Assembly: GCF_000715205.1 (NCBI RefSeq)
Contig: NZ_JOTP01000012.1
Coordinates: 1 to 64,000, forward strand
Length of the DNA: 64,000 nt
Reading direction: 5' to 3'
Source: Bacillus zhangzhouensis
Lineage (GTDB): Bacteria; Bacillota; Bacilli; Bacillales; Bacillaceae
In this document: positions 10,267-19,017 of the stretch, one piece after another
Layout: each line of letters opens with the position of its first letter
How positions within the stretch are numbered: position 1 is the stretch's first letter
The notes under the pieces: model-generated
Databases searched by the model: none
What the model saw: only the letters and a program-made list of their open reading frames with translations
Told to the model about the DNA's origin: nothing
Program-made: the position numbers and the translations under genes

Positions 10267-10758
10267 TTATTTTTGAACAAATGGGATGCCTTCTAATTCA
10301 AGCAGAACCGCTTTCATATCTGTCTTCGTTCCTGCATAGCCCGTGAGAGACCGGTCTTTCCCAATGACCCGGTGACACGGGATAAAAATAGGCAATGCGT
10401 TGCGCCGGTTGGCTTGTCCAATGGCTCTGACGGCCTTTGGATTGCCAATCGCTTCTGCAATGTCTGCATAGCTTTTTGATTCACCGTATGGAATAGCCGA
10501 AAGTGCCTCCCACACTTGCTCTTGAAACGGAGAGCCAGCTTGCTTGAGTGGAAGATCGAATACTTTACGATCTCCCTTGAAATACTCATCAAGCTGTTTT
10601 TTTGCTTCTCGTAAAACAGACGTATCTTCTTTTTTTAGATCGGATGCCTGTTTTTTTGCCAAAAACGGTTCATCATCAAACACCACTTCGATAATGACAC
10701 CGTCTTTTTCTAGTATGTATAATGCCCCGATTGGTGCGTGATAGACTGTATAATACAC
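10267..10758 (-). CDS. ogt: Methylated-DNA-protein cysteine methyltransferase Ogt
   Basis: Repairs O6-methylguanine in DNA by irreversible transfer of the alkyl group to its own Cys. The active site IPCHRVIG is intact and is preceded by the helix-turn-helix-like recognition helix with the Arg finger (AIGQANRRN). 163 residues, constitutive single-domain form. Start is GTG at 10758, one base after the kinE stop and with AGGGGAG upstream, so it is co-transcribed with kinE, as in B. subtilis. Confidence 0.95.
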   Translation of the reverse strand: MYYTVYHAPIGALYILEKDGVIIEVVFDDEPFLAKKQASDLKKEDTSVLREAKKQLDEYFKGDRKVFDLPLKQAGSPFQEQVWEALSAIPYGESKSYADIAEAIGNPKAVRAIGQANRRNALPIFIPCHRVIGKDRSLTGYAGTKTDMKAVLLELEGIPFVQK

Positions 10759-10759
10759 A

Positions 10760-12970
10760 TTAAAGCTCCCCTTCTTGTTTCTGTTGCCTGAGTGGCAGCG
10801 TGAGATGGAAAACCGTCCCTACTCCTTCTTCACTCTCTACCTCAATGGTTCCTTGATGCTCTTCAATAATTTTATAACTAACCATTAAACCAAGTCCAGT
10901 ACCTCGTTCTTTCGTTGTATAAAATGGTTCACCAAGACGCTTTAGCTTATCCTCTGTCATTCCGCAGCCTTCATCACGCAGTGAAATGACAATATGCTCC
11001 TCCCCCTTCCGCTGAATACTCACGTATACATTTCCTTTCCGCGGCATCACTTCAATCGCATTTTTTAAAATGTTAATGAACACCTGTTTTAATTGATTTT
11101 GTTCACAGTAGATCAGCGGAATCTCATCCATCACATTGAGGTGCATTTGGACATTGCCAAGATTCGCCTGTGCGTGCAGAAGATCCATCGTGTCTTTTAC
11201 AATTTGCACCACGTTTTTTTCTTCATACACAATGGCTTGTGGTTTCGCTAAAATCAAAAATTCTGTAATTATGGATTCAATTCTTTTTAGCTCGGATGTG
11301 ATGACATTGAAATAGAGTGAATATTCCCCTTCAATATTTCCTTTCAGCAGCTGAATGAAGCCTTTTAATGCCGTCATCGGATTTCTAATTTCATGAGCAA
11401 TTCCAGCGGCAAGCTCTCCGACCACATGAAGGGTATCTGATTTTCTTACCCGCTCTTCTAGTTCCTTTCGCTCTGTCACATCTCTAAAGATCGCTAGATT
11501 CATGTTATGAATGATATTGCGTTTAAAGGAGAATTCTAGTATGCGTTGATCTGGGTGGTTCAGCACAAACGGAACTTCATTGTCCATCTCATCTAATGAC
11601 ATCGCCTGAGCGGGCTGTGCCAAATTTTCAATTTGATATGGTGCAAGTATATGAAAGAGATTCATTTCAGTTAAATGATCGTCCTTCAGTTCTAGCAGTT
11701 CGCTTGCAGAAGGATTGACATCAATAATCCGGTATTGATTATCGAAAAGAACAATGCCATCCATTGACCCATTAAATACTTTACGGAATTTGAGCTCACT
11801 TTCACGCAGCTCCTCCTCCATTCGCTTTCTATCACTGACATTACGTAAAATGGTTAAGTGCTGTCCTTCTAATACCGCATGCTTTGAGGTGAACTCAAGC
11901 TCTTTAAATTGACCATTTGCCATTCTGAACAGGAGTTCTTCCCTTATTTCATGATTCCTGATATAACGTCTTCTTGTCGGTCTATATCTCTTATCAGATT
12001 TGACGAGAAAGTCTGTGAGTTTCTTGCCAATCAGTTGATGCATTGGTAATTCAAAAATACGGCAGGCCGATTCATTGGCTCTCACAATCTCTCCATCGTC
12101 CGCCCATATGATGATAGCATCCATCGCATTTTCGAATATTTCTCTAAAGCGTTCTTCACTTTTTAACAACTTCTCTTCCATTAACCTTTTTTCTGTAATA
12201 TCCCGCATGATGGACATATAAAAACCACTCATGACATTTGATGTAATGGTCAGTTCGAATAATTTGTGCTGACCAGATTGTAAGGTAACGGGAAGCTCTC
12301 CTTTTGCTTTCCCTGTTTCTTTTAATGACGTTAAAAGGTGCTGCAAGGCTGGAAGATTTTCTTCTTCGACAAATTCATTTAAATAGCGATCTGTTAAATC
12401 TGTCTTTTGAAGCTCAAAGCTCTGACAAAAAGAATGATTGGCGTCTATCATGCAGCCATCCTGATCAAAAATGACCATACCATCAATCGCTCGGTCAAAC
12501 AAATCTTTGAACAGCTGCTCATTCATGGAGCGTTCTCGTTCTAAGATTTTCTTTGAAGAAATATCTCGCATCACCACAATATATTGCTGATTCACGGCGT
12601 CATGTTCTGCGACAAATTCAATGTATTTTGTCTCGCCGTTTTCAAGCTGGATGGAGATTTCTCTTTTTAATGTACCTTTTCGAAAAAAAACCTCTAGTGA
12701 GCATTCAATTTTATTTTTCGGGATGCCGTATAAGAAATCTAGAACGGATTTATTGAGGAGGTCTTCTTTCGGTGTCTGTACAAGCCGGCATGTTGCTTCG
12801 TTGGCTTGGACAATGTTGAGGTGCTGATCAAATATAAAAATGGCATCTAACGTCTTATTTAACAACATTTTTTGCTGCATCAACTCAGTTCGCAAATATT
12901 CGTTCTCTTTTTCTAATTTTCTGATATTTTCCGCAGAGATTAATCGCTTGCCATCGAGCGTTTCAGTCAT
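10760..12970 (-). CDS. kinE: Sporulation histidine kinase KinE
   Basis: Soluble phosphorelay kinase without transmembrane segments. It carries an N-terminal coiled coil (about residues 12-45) and four successive PAS domains (about 38-150, 158-270, 275-390, 395-505), then the kinase core: phospho-acceptor His526 in AAGIAHEIRNPMTALKGF, an N-box and GTGLGL. The H-box is nearly the same as in KinD (AHEIRNPLTGISGF), as expected for kinases that share Spo0F. I start at ATG 12970 (AAAGGAG eight bases ahead) instead of 12997, giving 736 residues, close to the 738 of B. subtilis KinE. Confidence 0.92.
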   Translation of the reverse strand: MTETLDGKRLISAENIRKLEKENEYLRTELMQQKMLLNKTLDAIFIFDQHLNIVQANEATCRLVQTPKEDLLNKSVLDFLYGIPKNKIECSLEVFFRKGTLKREISIQLENGETKYIEFVAEHDAVNQQYIVVMRDISSKKILERERSMNEQLFKDLFDRAIDGMVIFDQDGCMIDANHSFCQSFELQKTDLTDRYLNEFVEEENLPALQHLLTSLKETGKAKGELPVTLQSGQHKLFELTITSNVMSGFYMSIMRDITEKRLMEEKLLKSEERFREIFENAMDAIIIWADDGEIVRANESACRIFELPMHQLIGKKLTDFLVKSDKRYRPTRRRYIRNHEIREELLFRMANGQFKELEFTSKHAVLEGQHLTILRNVSDRKRMEEELRESELKFRKVFNGSMDGIVLFDNQYRIIDVNPSASELLELKDDHLTEMNLFHILAPYQIENLAQPAQAMSLDEMDNEVPFVLNHPDQRILEFSFKRNIIHNMNLAIFRDVTERKELEERVRKSDTLHVVGELAAGIAHEIRNPMTALKGFIQLLKGNIEGEYSLYFNVITSELKRIESIITEFLILAKPQAIVYEEKNVVQIVKDTMDLLHAQANLGNVQMHLNVMDEIPLIYCEQNQLKQVFINILKNAIEVMPRKGNVYVSIQRKGEEHIVISLRDEGCGMTEDKLKRLGEPFYTTKERGTGLGLMVSYKIIEEHQGTIEVESEEGVGTVFHLTLPLRQQKQEGEL

Positions 12971-13264
12971 TCTCTTACACTCCTTTTCCAGCCTCATTCC
13001 TCTACAATATTTCTACAATATTTTCATTGTTCCTTCATTCGACTCATAAAAAAAGATAACTTTTTACACGAAGACTGTTTAATTTATTTCATGCGGATGA
13101 CACGATTGTATAATGAATCTCTTTTCTTACGTTTCTTTTGCAACCGTTATACAATTTCAAATCAAATAGCGAAATGAGCCAAAATGTATTTTAAAATGGG
13201 GCAAATGAGGGAACCGTGCACTTAGAACGTTTATGTTTGAAATGAAGCAGGGAAAGGTGATGTT

Positions 13265-14284
13265 ATGACATCTTCACGAGATAGTTATTTTGATAATGCG
13301 AAATTTCTTCTGATTTTTCTAGTCGTTTTTGGTCATTTGTTACGGTCATTCATCCATGATAATGATTGGTTGCTCTACTTATACAAGTTTATTTATACAT
13401 TTCATATGCCGGCCTTTATCTTGGTTTCTGGCTTCTTTGCAAAAGGATTTAGACAGCCTGGTTTTATGAAAAAAGTCGCCGTTAAGCTGATCATCCCATA
13501 TTTAATTTTTCAGGTGATCTATTCTGTATACTATTATCTCTTGCAGGATCAAAGCATGTCCAATTTAAATCCAATTGATCCGCAATGGTCTTTATGGTTT
13601 TTAATTAGTTTATTCTTTTGGAATTTACTGCTCATTCCTTTTTCCAAACTGCCGTTCCACTGGGCGATGATCGTCAGTTTATCGATCGCATTACTTGTCG
13701 GTTACGTGGACAGCATTAGCAATACGCTCAGCTTATCGCGTACGTTTGTCTTTTTGCCCATGTTTTTGGCTGGCTTTTATTTAAAGAAGCAGCACTTTGA
13801 ATTTATTCGAACTAGCAAAGGGAAAATAACAGCACTTTTTGTATTGATGGGCGTGTTCATGTTTTGCTATTTCTATGAATTCGATTATTCCTTCTTATTT
13901 GGGTCACAGTCATACTCTTCTCTTGGAGATGAAGGACTGATTGCGGCTATGAAACGAATGGCATGGTATTTGCTTGCCTTTGGCGCTACATTTAGCTTCT
14001 TTGCACTTGTTCCAACACGCCGTTTCTTCTTTACAAAATGGGGCACAAGAACGTTATATGTCTATTTATTGCATGGTTTTGTCATCAAGCTGCTCAGAAC
14101 CACTTGGTTTGATGATTGGGCACTAAATGCGGCAAGTGTACTGATTTTATTGCTGCTAACCATCCTCTTAACCTTTACCCTGTCTAGTACATTTGTCAAA
14201 ACTGTTGCACAGCCAGTGATTGAGCTCAAAATGACCAATCTCATGCGAACGATCACTGGCAAACAAAGCAGCTATATCAAATAA
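13265..14284 (+). CDS. ykrP: Membrane acyltransferase YkrP
   Basis: Acyltransferase-3 family integral membrane protein of 339 residues with about ten predicted transmembrane helices. The N-terminal [18 protein letters not shown] carries the family's Asp and His before helix 1. Such proteins O-acetylate extracytoplasmic sugars; the substrate here is unknown, and the nearest described group is NolL/fucose-4-O-acetylase-like. ATG at 13265 follows AAAGGTGATG. Divergent from kinE across a ~294-bp gap without another gene. Confidence 0.8.
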   Translation: MTSSRDSYFDNAKFLLIFLVVFGHLLRSFIHDNDWLLYLYKFIYTFHMPAFILVSGFFAKGFRQPGFMKKVAVKLIIPYLIFQVIYSVYYYLLQDQSMSNLNPIDPQWSLWFLISLFFWNLLLIPFSKLPFHWAMIVSLSIALLVGYVDSISNTLSLSRTFVFLPMFLAGFYLKKQHFEFIRTSKGKITALFVLMGVFMFCYFYEFDYSFLFGSQSYSSLGDEGLIAAMKRMAWYLLAFGATFSFFALVPTRRFFFTKWGTRTLYVYLLHGFVIKLLRTTWFDDWALNAASVLILLLLTILLTFTLSSTFVKTVAQPVIELKMTNLMRTITGKQSSYIK

Positions 14285-14311
14285 AAAACGATCCCACGAG
14301 GATCGTTTTTT
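14284..14311. terminator. Bidirectional terminator after ykrP
   Basis: AAAAAACGATCC/GGATCGTTTTTT stem with a CACGA loop, between convergent ykrP and the minus-strand small genes. Confidence 0.9.
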
Positions 14312-14494
14312 CTATTTCTTGTTCTTTTGCCCAGTATGACATTCAGCATCCTTTTTTGGTTTCATGAGGGTATCAATCCATTTGCTGCTGTTCACATCTC
14401 CAAGCTCACTGCCAAATTCCTCTTCTAAGATGTCTGGATTCATCGGTTTTTTATGGTCTTTGATATCCTTGCTCTTCACATGCTTTTTAGTCAC
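14312..14494 (-). CDS. Small hydrophilic protein, 60 residues
   Basis: Starts at GTG 14494 with AAGGGGGAG upstream: VTKKHVKSKDIKDHKKPMNP..., ending GQKNKK. A longer ORF from 14584 exists in this frame, but it would overlap a better upstream gene entirely. Highly charged, no membrane segment, one Cys. Overlaps the previous small gene by eight bases, so probably co-translated. Not recognised; composition recalls small spore-associated proteins, but that is only an impression. Confidence 0.55.
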   Translation of the reverse strand: MTKKHVKSKDIKDHKKPMNPDILEEEFGSELGDVNSSKWIDTLMKPKKDAECHTGQKNKK

Positions 14495-14651
14495 GAGATG
14501 CTCCCCCTTGTTTACCTTGGTGAGAATTTCGGTTTGCCTGACGATCTTTTGATTGTTCGTCAAATTGTGTTTGACCTTGGTCATGTGCCATGCTTTCTGT
14601 TGGCGTCATATTATTTGTCAGTGCTTCATTTTTCGCTGCTTTTCTTTTCAT
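14487..14651 (-). CDS. Small Gln/Asn-rich protein, 54 residues
   Basis: ORF MKRKAAKNEALTNNMTPTES..., rich in Gln, Asn, Ser and Asp, without hydrophobic segment. ATG at 14651 follows AAAGGA. It starts 7 bases after the stop of the DUF421 gene and overlaps the next small gene at CGTGACTAA, so the three form one operon. Below 60 codons, hence easily missed. The composition resembles gamma-type small spore proteins, without their repeat; function unknown. Confidence 0.6.
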   Translation of the reverse strand: MKRKAAKNEALTNNMTPTESMAHDQGQTQFDEQSKDRQANRNSHQGKQGGASRD

Positions 14652-14657
14652 TTAAAA

Positions 14658-15176
14658 TCAGTCCTTTTTCGGCATGTTTAATTCTTCTCTTAATTGTTCA
14701 AACAGCTCTTTCATTTGCTTAACCGTTACTGGTTTTTCCTCAGGTTTTAATTCATAGCCAATTTGTCCGTTAGCTTCTAGCGTGGCTTTTTTGAGACTGC
14801 TGATGTCCGTAATGCCTTGCTGCTTTAAACGCATTTTAAATTGATCCCTTGTGAGCCGGATTTTCTTCAGCTTGTCATCAAGCATTTCGCCATCCTGTAA
14901 AATCACCACCGATTTCCCTGAAACCAATTTTTCAAAGAAATCAGATTGAATAGACAATTTTTCCATGATGACGAGTGCAATGATAAATGTAGCGGCTGCA
15001 TAAATCGTTTCAAGTAAATTGTGCTCAATAAAGGGTTGGATAATAATTGATCCGATTGAAATCATGATCACTGTTTGTTGAACAGTTAATTGACTAATGG
15101 ATTTAGGCCCTGCTATTCTCAGTAGCAAGGTACCAACTAGCAGCATGACAATTGCTTTCCATAACACTTCCAGCAC
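14658..15176 (-). CDS. DUF421 (YetF/YrbG-type) membrane protein
   Basis: 172 residues: three N-terminal transmembrane helices (about 6-24, 34-52, 57-75) followed by the conserved cytosolic DUF421 domain with SGKSVVILQDGEMLDDKLKK. Family members occur in several copies in Bacillus and some affect spores or germination, but a biochemical role is not established. GTG start at 15176 after AGAGGTGA. First gene of an operon with two small hydrophilic proteins. Confidence 0.8.
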   Translation of the reverse strand: MLEVLWKAIVMLLVGTLLLRIAGPKSISQLTVQQTVIMISIGSIIIQPFIEHNLLETIYAAATFIIALVIMEKLSIQSDFFEKLVSGKSVVILQDGEMLDDKLKKIRLTRDQFKMRLKQQGITDISSLKKATLEANGQIGYELKPEEKPVTVKQMKELFEQLREELNMPKKD

Positions 15177-15244
15177 GTCTCGTTCACCTCTTACCTATAG
15201 ATTGCGAACATCTCGCGTGATTTAGCCAGTTAGATAATGGAAAT

Positions 15245-15273
15245 AAAAAAACAGCATTCGCTGGGAATGCTGT
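15245..15273 (-). terminator. ktrD terminator
   Basis: AAACAGCATTC/GAATGCTGTTT stem directly after the ktrD stop, with T's on the minus strand. Confidence 0.9.
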
Positions 15274-16620
15274 TTAGCCGATGATGACACGCTCTTTCGG
15301 ATAATGATAATTCGCTTCACTTTCTCTTCGGCCAATTAAGTACAAGAAGCTTGGAATGCCGATCCGTCCAATAAACATGACCATCATAATGATACACTTA
15401 CCGAAAACAGAGAGCTCAGAGGTAATCCCTAGCGATAGCCCCGTTGTTCCGAAGGCAGAACAGACTTCAAATAAATTTTCAAGAAGTGTATTATGCTCTG
15501 ATAAGGTTAACAGGAATGTAGCTCCAAACACCAAAATAAAGGCCATCATCGTCACCATAAGGGATTTGTTAATATCCGCTTGATGAAGCTCTCTTTTGAA
15601 GATTTTGATGGACTTATTTCCTCGCGCAAAATGAAACAGTGCGAGTAAATTAAGGGCAAACGTGGTTGTCCGAATTCCGCCCCCCACCGAGCTTGGAGAA
15701 GCCCCGATAAACATGAGCATACATAGAAATAAAAGTGTCGGTTCCGTCAATTGGGTAATATCTAATGTCGTCAGACCACCGCTTCGCGTTGCGGTTGATT
15801 GGAACAAAGAATAAAACACGATCTCGTGCCAGCTCTTCCCTAGAAAGGTAAAACGGGCTTCAAGTGCATATATTCCAATCGCTCCAACGACAACGAGCCC
15901 GCCAAACGTGATCGTTGTGATTTTTGTAAACAACGAAAACGATGCATGCTTTCGGTCTTGATTAAATAAATAGTCCTTTACTTCAACCAGCACCGGAAAG
16001 CCAATGGCTCCAAAAATGATGAGCAGCATCGTAATAAATTGTACAAAATAGTCACCTTTGTATGGGATCAACGAATTCCCTGTAATATCAAAGCCTCCAT
16101 TGGTTGTCGCACTAATACTTGAGAAAAAGCCATGTAAGAAAGCCCCTTGCACGTCGTAATATTTGAGAAAATACATACTTAAAATCAAACCGCCGACAAA
16201 CTCAATCAGCAAAATTAAATATAAGACCTGCTTCATTAGTTTCACAATTCCTGATAAATTGCTTTGGTTTTGGTCTGCCATGATGAGTTTTCTTTCTTTA
16301 ATTCCAATCCTTTTTCGCATGACGATCCATACGAAGGTACCGAGGGTCATAATGCCGATGCCTCCGATTTGCAGAACAAACGCAAGAATCCACATACCTG
16401 CCACACTAAATGTTTGCGAGGTATCGACAACGGTTAGGCCTGTAACACTGACAGCACTCACAGCTGTAAATAAGGCATCAATAAATGTCCATTTCACTCC
16501 CTCTTGGTGAGCCACTGGGAGGCTGAGGAGAATGAACGACACTGTGACAGCGAGAAAATAATAAAGGGCAATCAGCTGGAACGCTGACAGCCGGTCAATT
16601 AACTTTTTAATTGGATTCAT
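15274..16620 (-). CDS. ktrD: K+ uptake channel subunit KtrD
   Basis: TrkH/KtrB-type membrane subunit of a low-affinity, Na+-dependent K+ uptake system; it needs a cytosolic KtrC-type RCK partner encoded elsewhere. Four pore loops with the conserved Gly can be read: VSVTGLTVV, ATTNGGFDI, TRSGGLTTL and FGTTGLSLG. I prefer the ATG at 16620 (AGAAGGA upstream), giving 448 residues, the length of B. subtilis KtrD; the extension to 16680 is poorly supported. Confidence 0.92.
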   Translation of the reverse strand: MNPIKKLIDRLSAFQLIALYYFLAVTVSFILLSLPVAHQEGVKWTFIDALFTAVSAVSVTGLTVVDTSQTFSVAGMWILAFVLQIGGIGIMTLGTFVWIVMRKRIGIKERKLIMADQNQSNLSGIVKLMKQVLYLILLIEFVGGLILSMYFLKYYDVQGAFLHGFFSSISATTNGGFDITGNSLIPYKGDYFVQFITMLLIIFGAIGFPVLVEVKDYLFNQDRKHASFSLFTKITTITFGGLVVVGAIGIYALEARFTFLGKSWHEIVFYSLFQSTATRSGGLTTLDITQLTEPTLLFLCMLMFIGASPSSVGGGIRTTTFALNLLALFHFARGNKSIKIFKRELHQADINKSLMVTMMAFILVFGATFLLTLSEHNTLLENLFEVCSAFGTTGLSLGITSELSVFGKCIIMMVMFIGRIGIPSFLYLIGRRESEANYHYPKERVIIG

Positions 16621-16726
16621 TGTCATTCCTTCTTTTATCTTTCTTTTCGAATACTTTATCATTTTAATGAAAAGAGACATGTTTTTAAAGATATTTTATG
16701 CTTTATTTTCTTTTTCATCAAAAAGA

Positions 16727-16757
16727 AAAAGACATCCTGTAACAGAATGTCTTTTTG
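16727..16757 (-). terminator. htpX terminator
   Basis: AAAAAGACAT...CTG/CAG...ATGTCTTTTT hairpin 8 bp past the htpX stop. Confidence 0.85.
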
Positions 16758-16764
16758 ATCTTTC

Positions 16765-17664
16765 TTATTTTGCTTCTAGTCTTCTGATTCTTTCGTTTAA
16801 ATCAGGGTGAGTCGAGAAAAGAGAAGCTTTTCTTTTACCACTGATTTTCAGTGTCGCGACTGCTGTTTGATCATCATCTTTGATTCTTGACGTATACGCC
16901 TCAAGAGAACGAAGTGCATGAATCATTTTGTCTTTTCCAGCAAGGTCAGCACCGCCGCGGTCTGCGTGGAATTCACGATGTCTAGAATATGCAAACACGA
17001 CAAGGCTTCCTAGGATAGAGAAAATGATTTGGAAGACAATCACAGCGATAAAGTGGACAATCGGCACAAGCTCTTCACGTGAAACGAAACGACTTGCGAT
17101 CCATGCCGCAATTCTTGAAAGGAAAACAACGAACGTGTTGACGATCCCTTGTAGCAACGTCATTGTCACCATGTCACCGTTCGCAACGTGAGCGACTTCG
17201 TGAGCAATAACACCTTCAACCGCTGCATCATCCATTTCATGCAGCAAACCAGTCGATACAGCAACAAGTGATCTTCTCTTAGAAGGACCTGTCGCAAAAG
17301 CATTTACTTCCGATGATTGATAAATACCAACCTCAGGCATTTTAGAAAGACCTGCTGCTCTAGATAATCTGTGAACACGGTCAACAAGCTGCTGCTCATC
17401 GTATGTTAATGTATCCTTTTCAGGGTTTAACACGCGCACACCCATCATCATTTTTGCCATCCAGCGAGACATTGCTAATGACATAAACGAGCCAACAAAA
17501 CCAACAACTGCACTGAAGACAAGAAGATACATGATATTAAGACTTCCGTCTGCTCCTATATAAGAACCAACACCAGTTGTTGCACTAATAATCGAAAGTA
17601 CAATTCCAATCGTAGTGATAACAAGAATGTTCGTTAATATAAACAGAAATATTCTTTTACCCAT
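16765..17664 (-). CDS. htpX: Membrane metalloprotease HtpX
   Basis: M48-family zinc protease of 299 residues that degrades damaged membrane proteins. Zinc motif HEVAH at 155-159 (H155, E156, H159), third ligand in [10 protein letters not shown]. Two N-terminal helices (about 5-27, 43-63) and two after the zinc site (about 165-190, 200-225). Divergent from ykrK, whose B. subtilis product represses htpX. A perfect palindrome lies 23 bp upstream of the start. Confidence 0.95.
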   Translation of the reverse strand: MGKRIFLFILTNILVITTIGIVLSIISATTGVGSYIGADGSLNIMYLLVFSAVVGFVGSFMSLAMSRWMAKMMMGVRVLNPEKDTLTYDEQQLVDRVHRLSRAAGLSKMPEVGIYQSSEVNAFATGPSKRRSLVAVSTGLLHEMDDAAVEGVIAHEVAHVANGDMVTMTLLQGIVNTFVVFLSRIAAWIASRFVSREELVPIVHFIAVIVFQIIFSILGSLVVFAYSRHREFHADRGGADLAGKDKMIHALRSLEAYTSRIKDDDQTAVATLKISGKRKASLFSTHPDLNERIRRLEAK

Positions 17665-17686
17665 ACATAACCTCCGCTGTCATATT

Positions 17687-17702
17687 AAGTTCAAATGAAC
17701 TT
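17687..17702. promoter_or_regulatory. Candidate YkrK/Rok-type operator upstream of htpX
   Basis: Perfect palindrome AAGTTCA-AA-TGAACTT in the htpX-ykrK intergenic region, 23 bp before the htpX start. YkrK is known to repress htpX in B. subtilis; that this is its site is inference. Confidence 0.5.
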
Positions 17703-17944
17703 ATTAATAAAATTATAAAAATAAACGTCTCAAATTGCAAGGAAAAAGGAATCGTTTTCTATGTTTATCATAACGGCTTAAGCACCGTCACTTCAATATT
17801 TATGACTTTTGCTACAAAACAGAAGTGAACAAATTGTGACGCGCCGTCCCAGTTTTTAGTTTGTTTTGCATTTTCATCGAAAAGAGATTATGATGTTGAA
17901 TTAGATCAATAATCACGTTTTTGACGTACAAAATGAGGTGGAAC

Positions 17945-18661
17945 ATGGTTACTTTTAAATTAACGAGAATTGACATGACGAGACTTCTATATTCTCTAAA
18001 AGGAGAGGGAGATCTGACTCCGCTTCAGCTTTTGAATCTATCTGTAAAAAGCGACAAAGATCATGAATATGATGAATTAAAAATCCCATCATTTTTTGCA
18101 AAGCTCGAACGACGAAAGCAAAAAGCAGAGCACGGACTGTCAACAAATGAAATTGTTGAGCTTGGCAACTTGTGTGAGCTAACTTCCCTTAAATCGACGG
18201 CCATTCAAAACTGGATCAAACGTGATATTAAAGATATGATTGGCCATCCGGAGCTTGGCAAGAAGTACTCCATTGATCAGGTCGTTATTTTATTAATTGT
18301 CAGGGATTTAAAATCCGTTTTTGACTTTGATGCCATTCGCATGATCTTATCTGCCTTATTTAACACGATCACAGATCGAACGGATGATATTATTAGCCCA
18401 ATCCGTTTTTATGAAGCATATGCGCACGTCCTTGATTTTATTTATCATCATACACATTTTCCGTTAAAGGAAACGAATTTGCGAGAAATGACCGAGGAGC
18501 AGACAGACAAGCTCCATGAAGAGTTTACAGAATTGACGAAGAATCAATGGAATTTGATTAAAGGCATTATCAGTTCTACGGTCTTCTCTGTTTTCACTTC
18601 TCATTTGCAAAGCACAGCACAAGAAATGATGTTTAATACGTTGAAGCTTAAAAAGGATTAA
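17945..18661 (+). CDS. ykrK: htpX repressor YkrK (DUF1836)
   Basis: DUF1836 protein of 238 residues. A predicted helix-turn-helix spans SLKSTAIQNWIKRDI, followed by the MerR-like helix SIDQVVILLIVRDLK. In B. subtilis YkrK is reported as a transcriptional repressor of the adjacent htpX. I start at ATG 17945 (GAGGTGGAAC ahead) rather than 17921. Gene pair and divergent layout are conserved. Confidence 0.82.
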   Translation: MVTFKLTRIDMTRLLYSLKGEGDLTPLQLLNLSVKSDKDHEYDELKIPSFFAKLERRKQKAEHGLSTNEIVELGNLCELTSLKSTAIQNWIKRDIKDMIGHPELGKKYSIDQVVILLIVRDLKSVFDFDAIRMILSALFNTITDRTDDIISPIRFYEAYAHVLDFIYHHTHFPLKETNLREMTEEQTDKLHEEFTELTKNQWNLIKGIISSTVFSVFTSHLQSTAQEMMFNTLKLKKD

Positions 18662-18667
18662 ATAAGA

Positions 18668-18698
18668 GCCGAGGTGACCTCATCACCTCGGTTTTTTT
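18668..18698 (+). terminator. ykrK terminator
   Basis: CCGAGGTGA/TCACCTCGG with a CCTCA loop, then seven T's. Confidence 0.95.
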
Positions 18699-18713
18699 GT
18701 GCAGCAATTGCCA

Positions 18714-18743
18714 GCATAATTGCAGACAGTTTTTTTCAAAATA
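18714..18743 (+). promoter_or_regulatory. Probable SigG promoter of sspD
   Basis: GCATA (18714-18718) and CAAAATA (18737-18743) are 18 bp apart, resembling the forespore SigG consensus (GnATR - 18 - CAtnnTA). sspD genes are SigG-dependent in B. subtilis. Confidence 0.5.
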
Positions 18744-18784
18744 AGAAGGCGCAACAAACATGAGGTGAAAGGAGGAATATGATC

Positions 18785-18979
18785 ATGGCAAACCGAAATC
18801 AACTTCTTGTTCCTGGAGTAGAACAAGCATTAGATCAATTTAAATACGAGATCGCTCAAGAATTTGGCGTGACTCTCGGTTCAGATACAGTCGCACGTGC
18901 AAACGGCTCTGTTGGCGGCGAAATCACAAAAAGACTCGTTCAACAGGCTCAATCACAAATGGGCAATCAATCTAAATAA
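18785..18979 (+). CDS. sspD: Alpha/beta-type small acid-soluble spore protein SspD
   Basis: 64-residue DNA-binding spore protein that coats forespore DNA. It shows the germination protease site (EIAQEFG) and the conserved C-terminal block [16 protein letters not shown]. The ATG at 18785 is chosen over 18779 because it has proper spacing from AAAGGAGG. Expressed in the forespore, preceded by a SigG-like promoter. Confidence 0.97.
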   Translation: MANRNQLLVPGVEQALDQFKYEIAQEFGVTLGSDTVARANGSVGGEITKRLVQQAQSQMGNQSK

Positions 18980-19017
18980 TGACATGGTGAAATACGCCGG
19001 AGCAATTCTGGCGTTTT

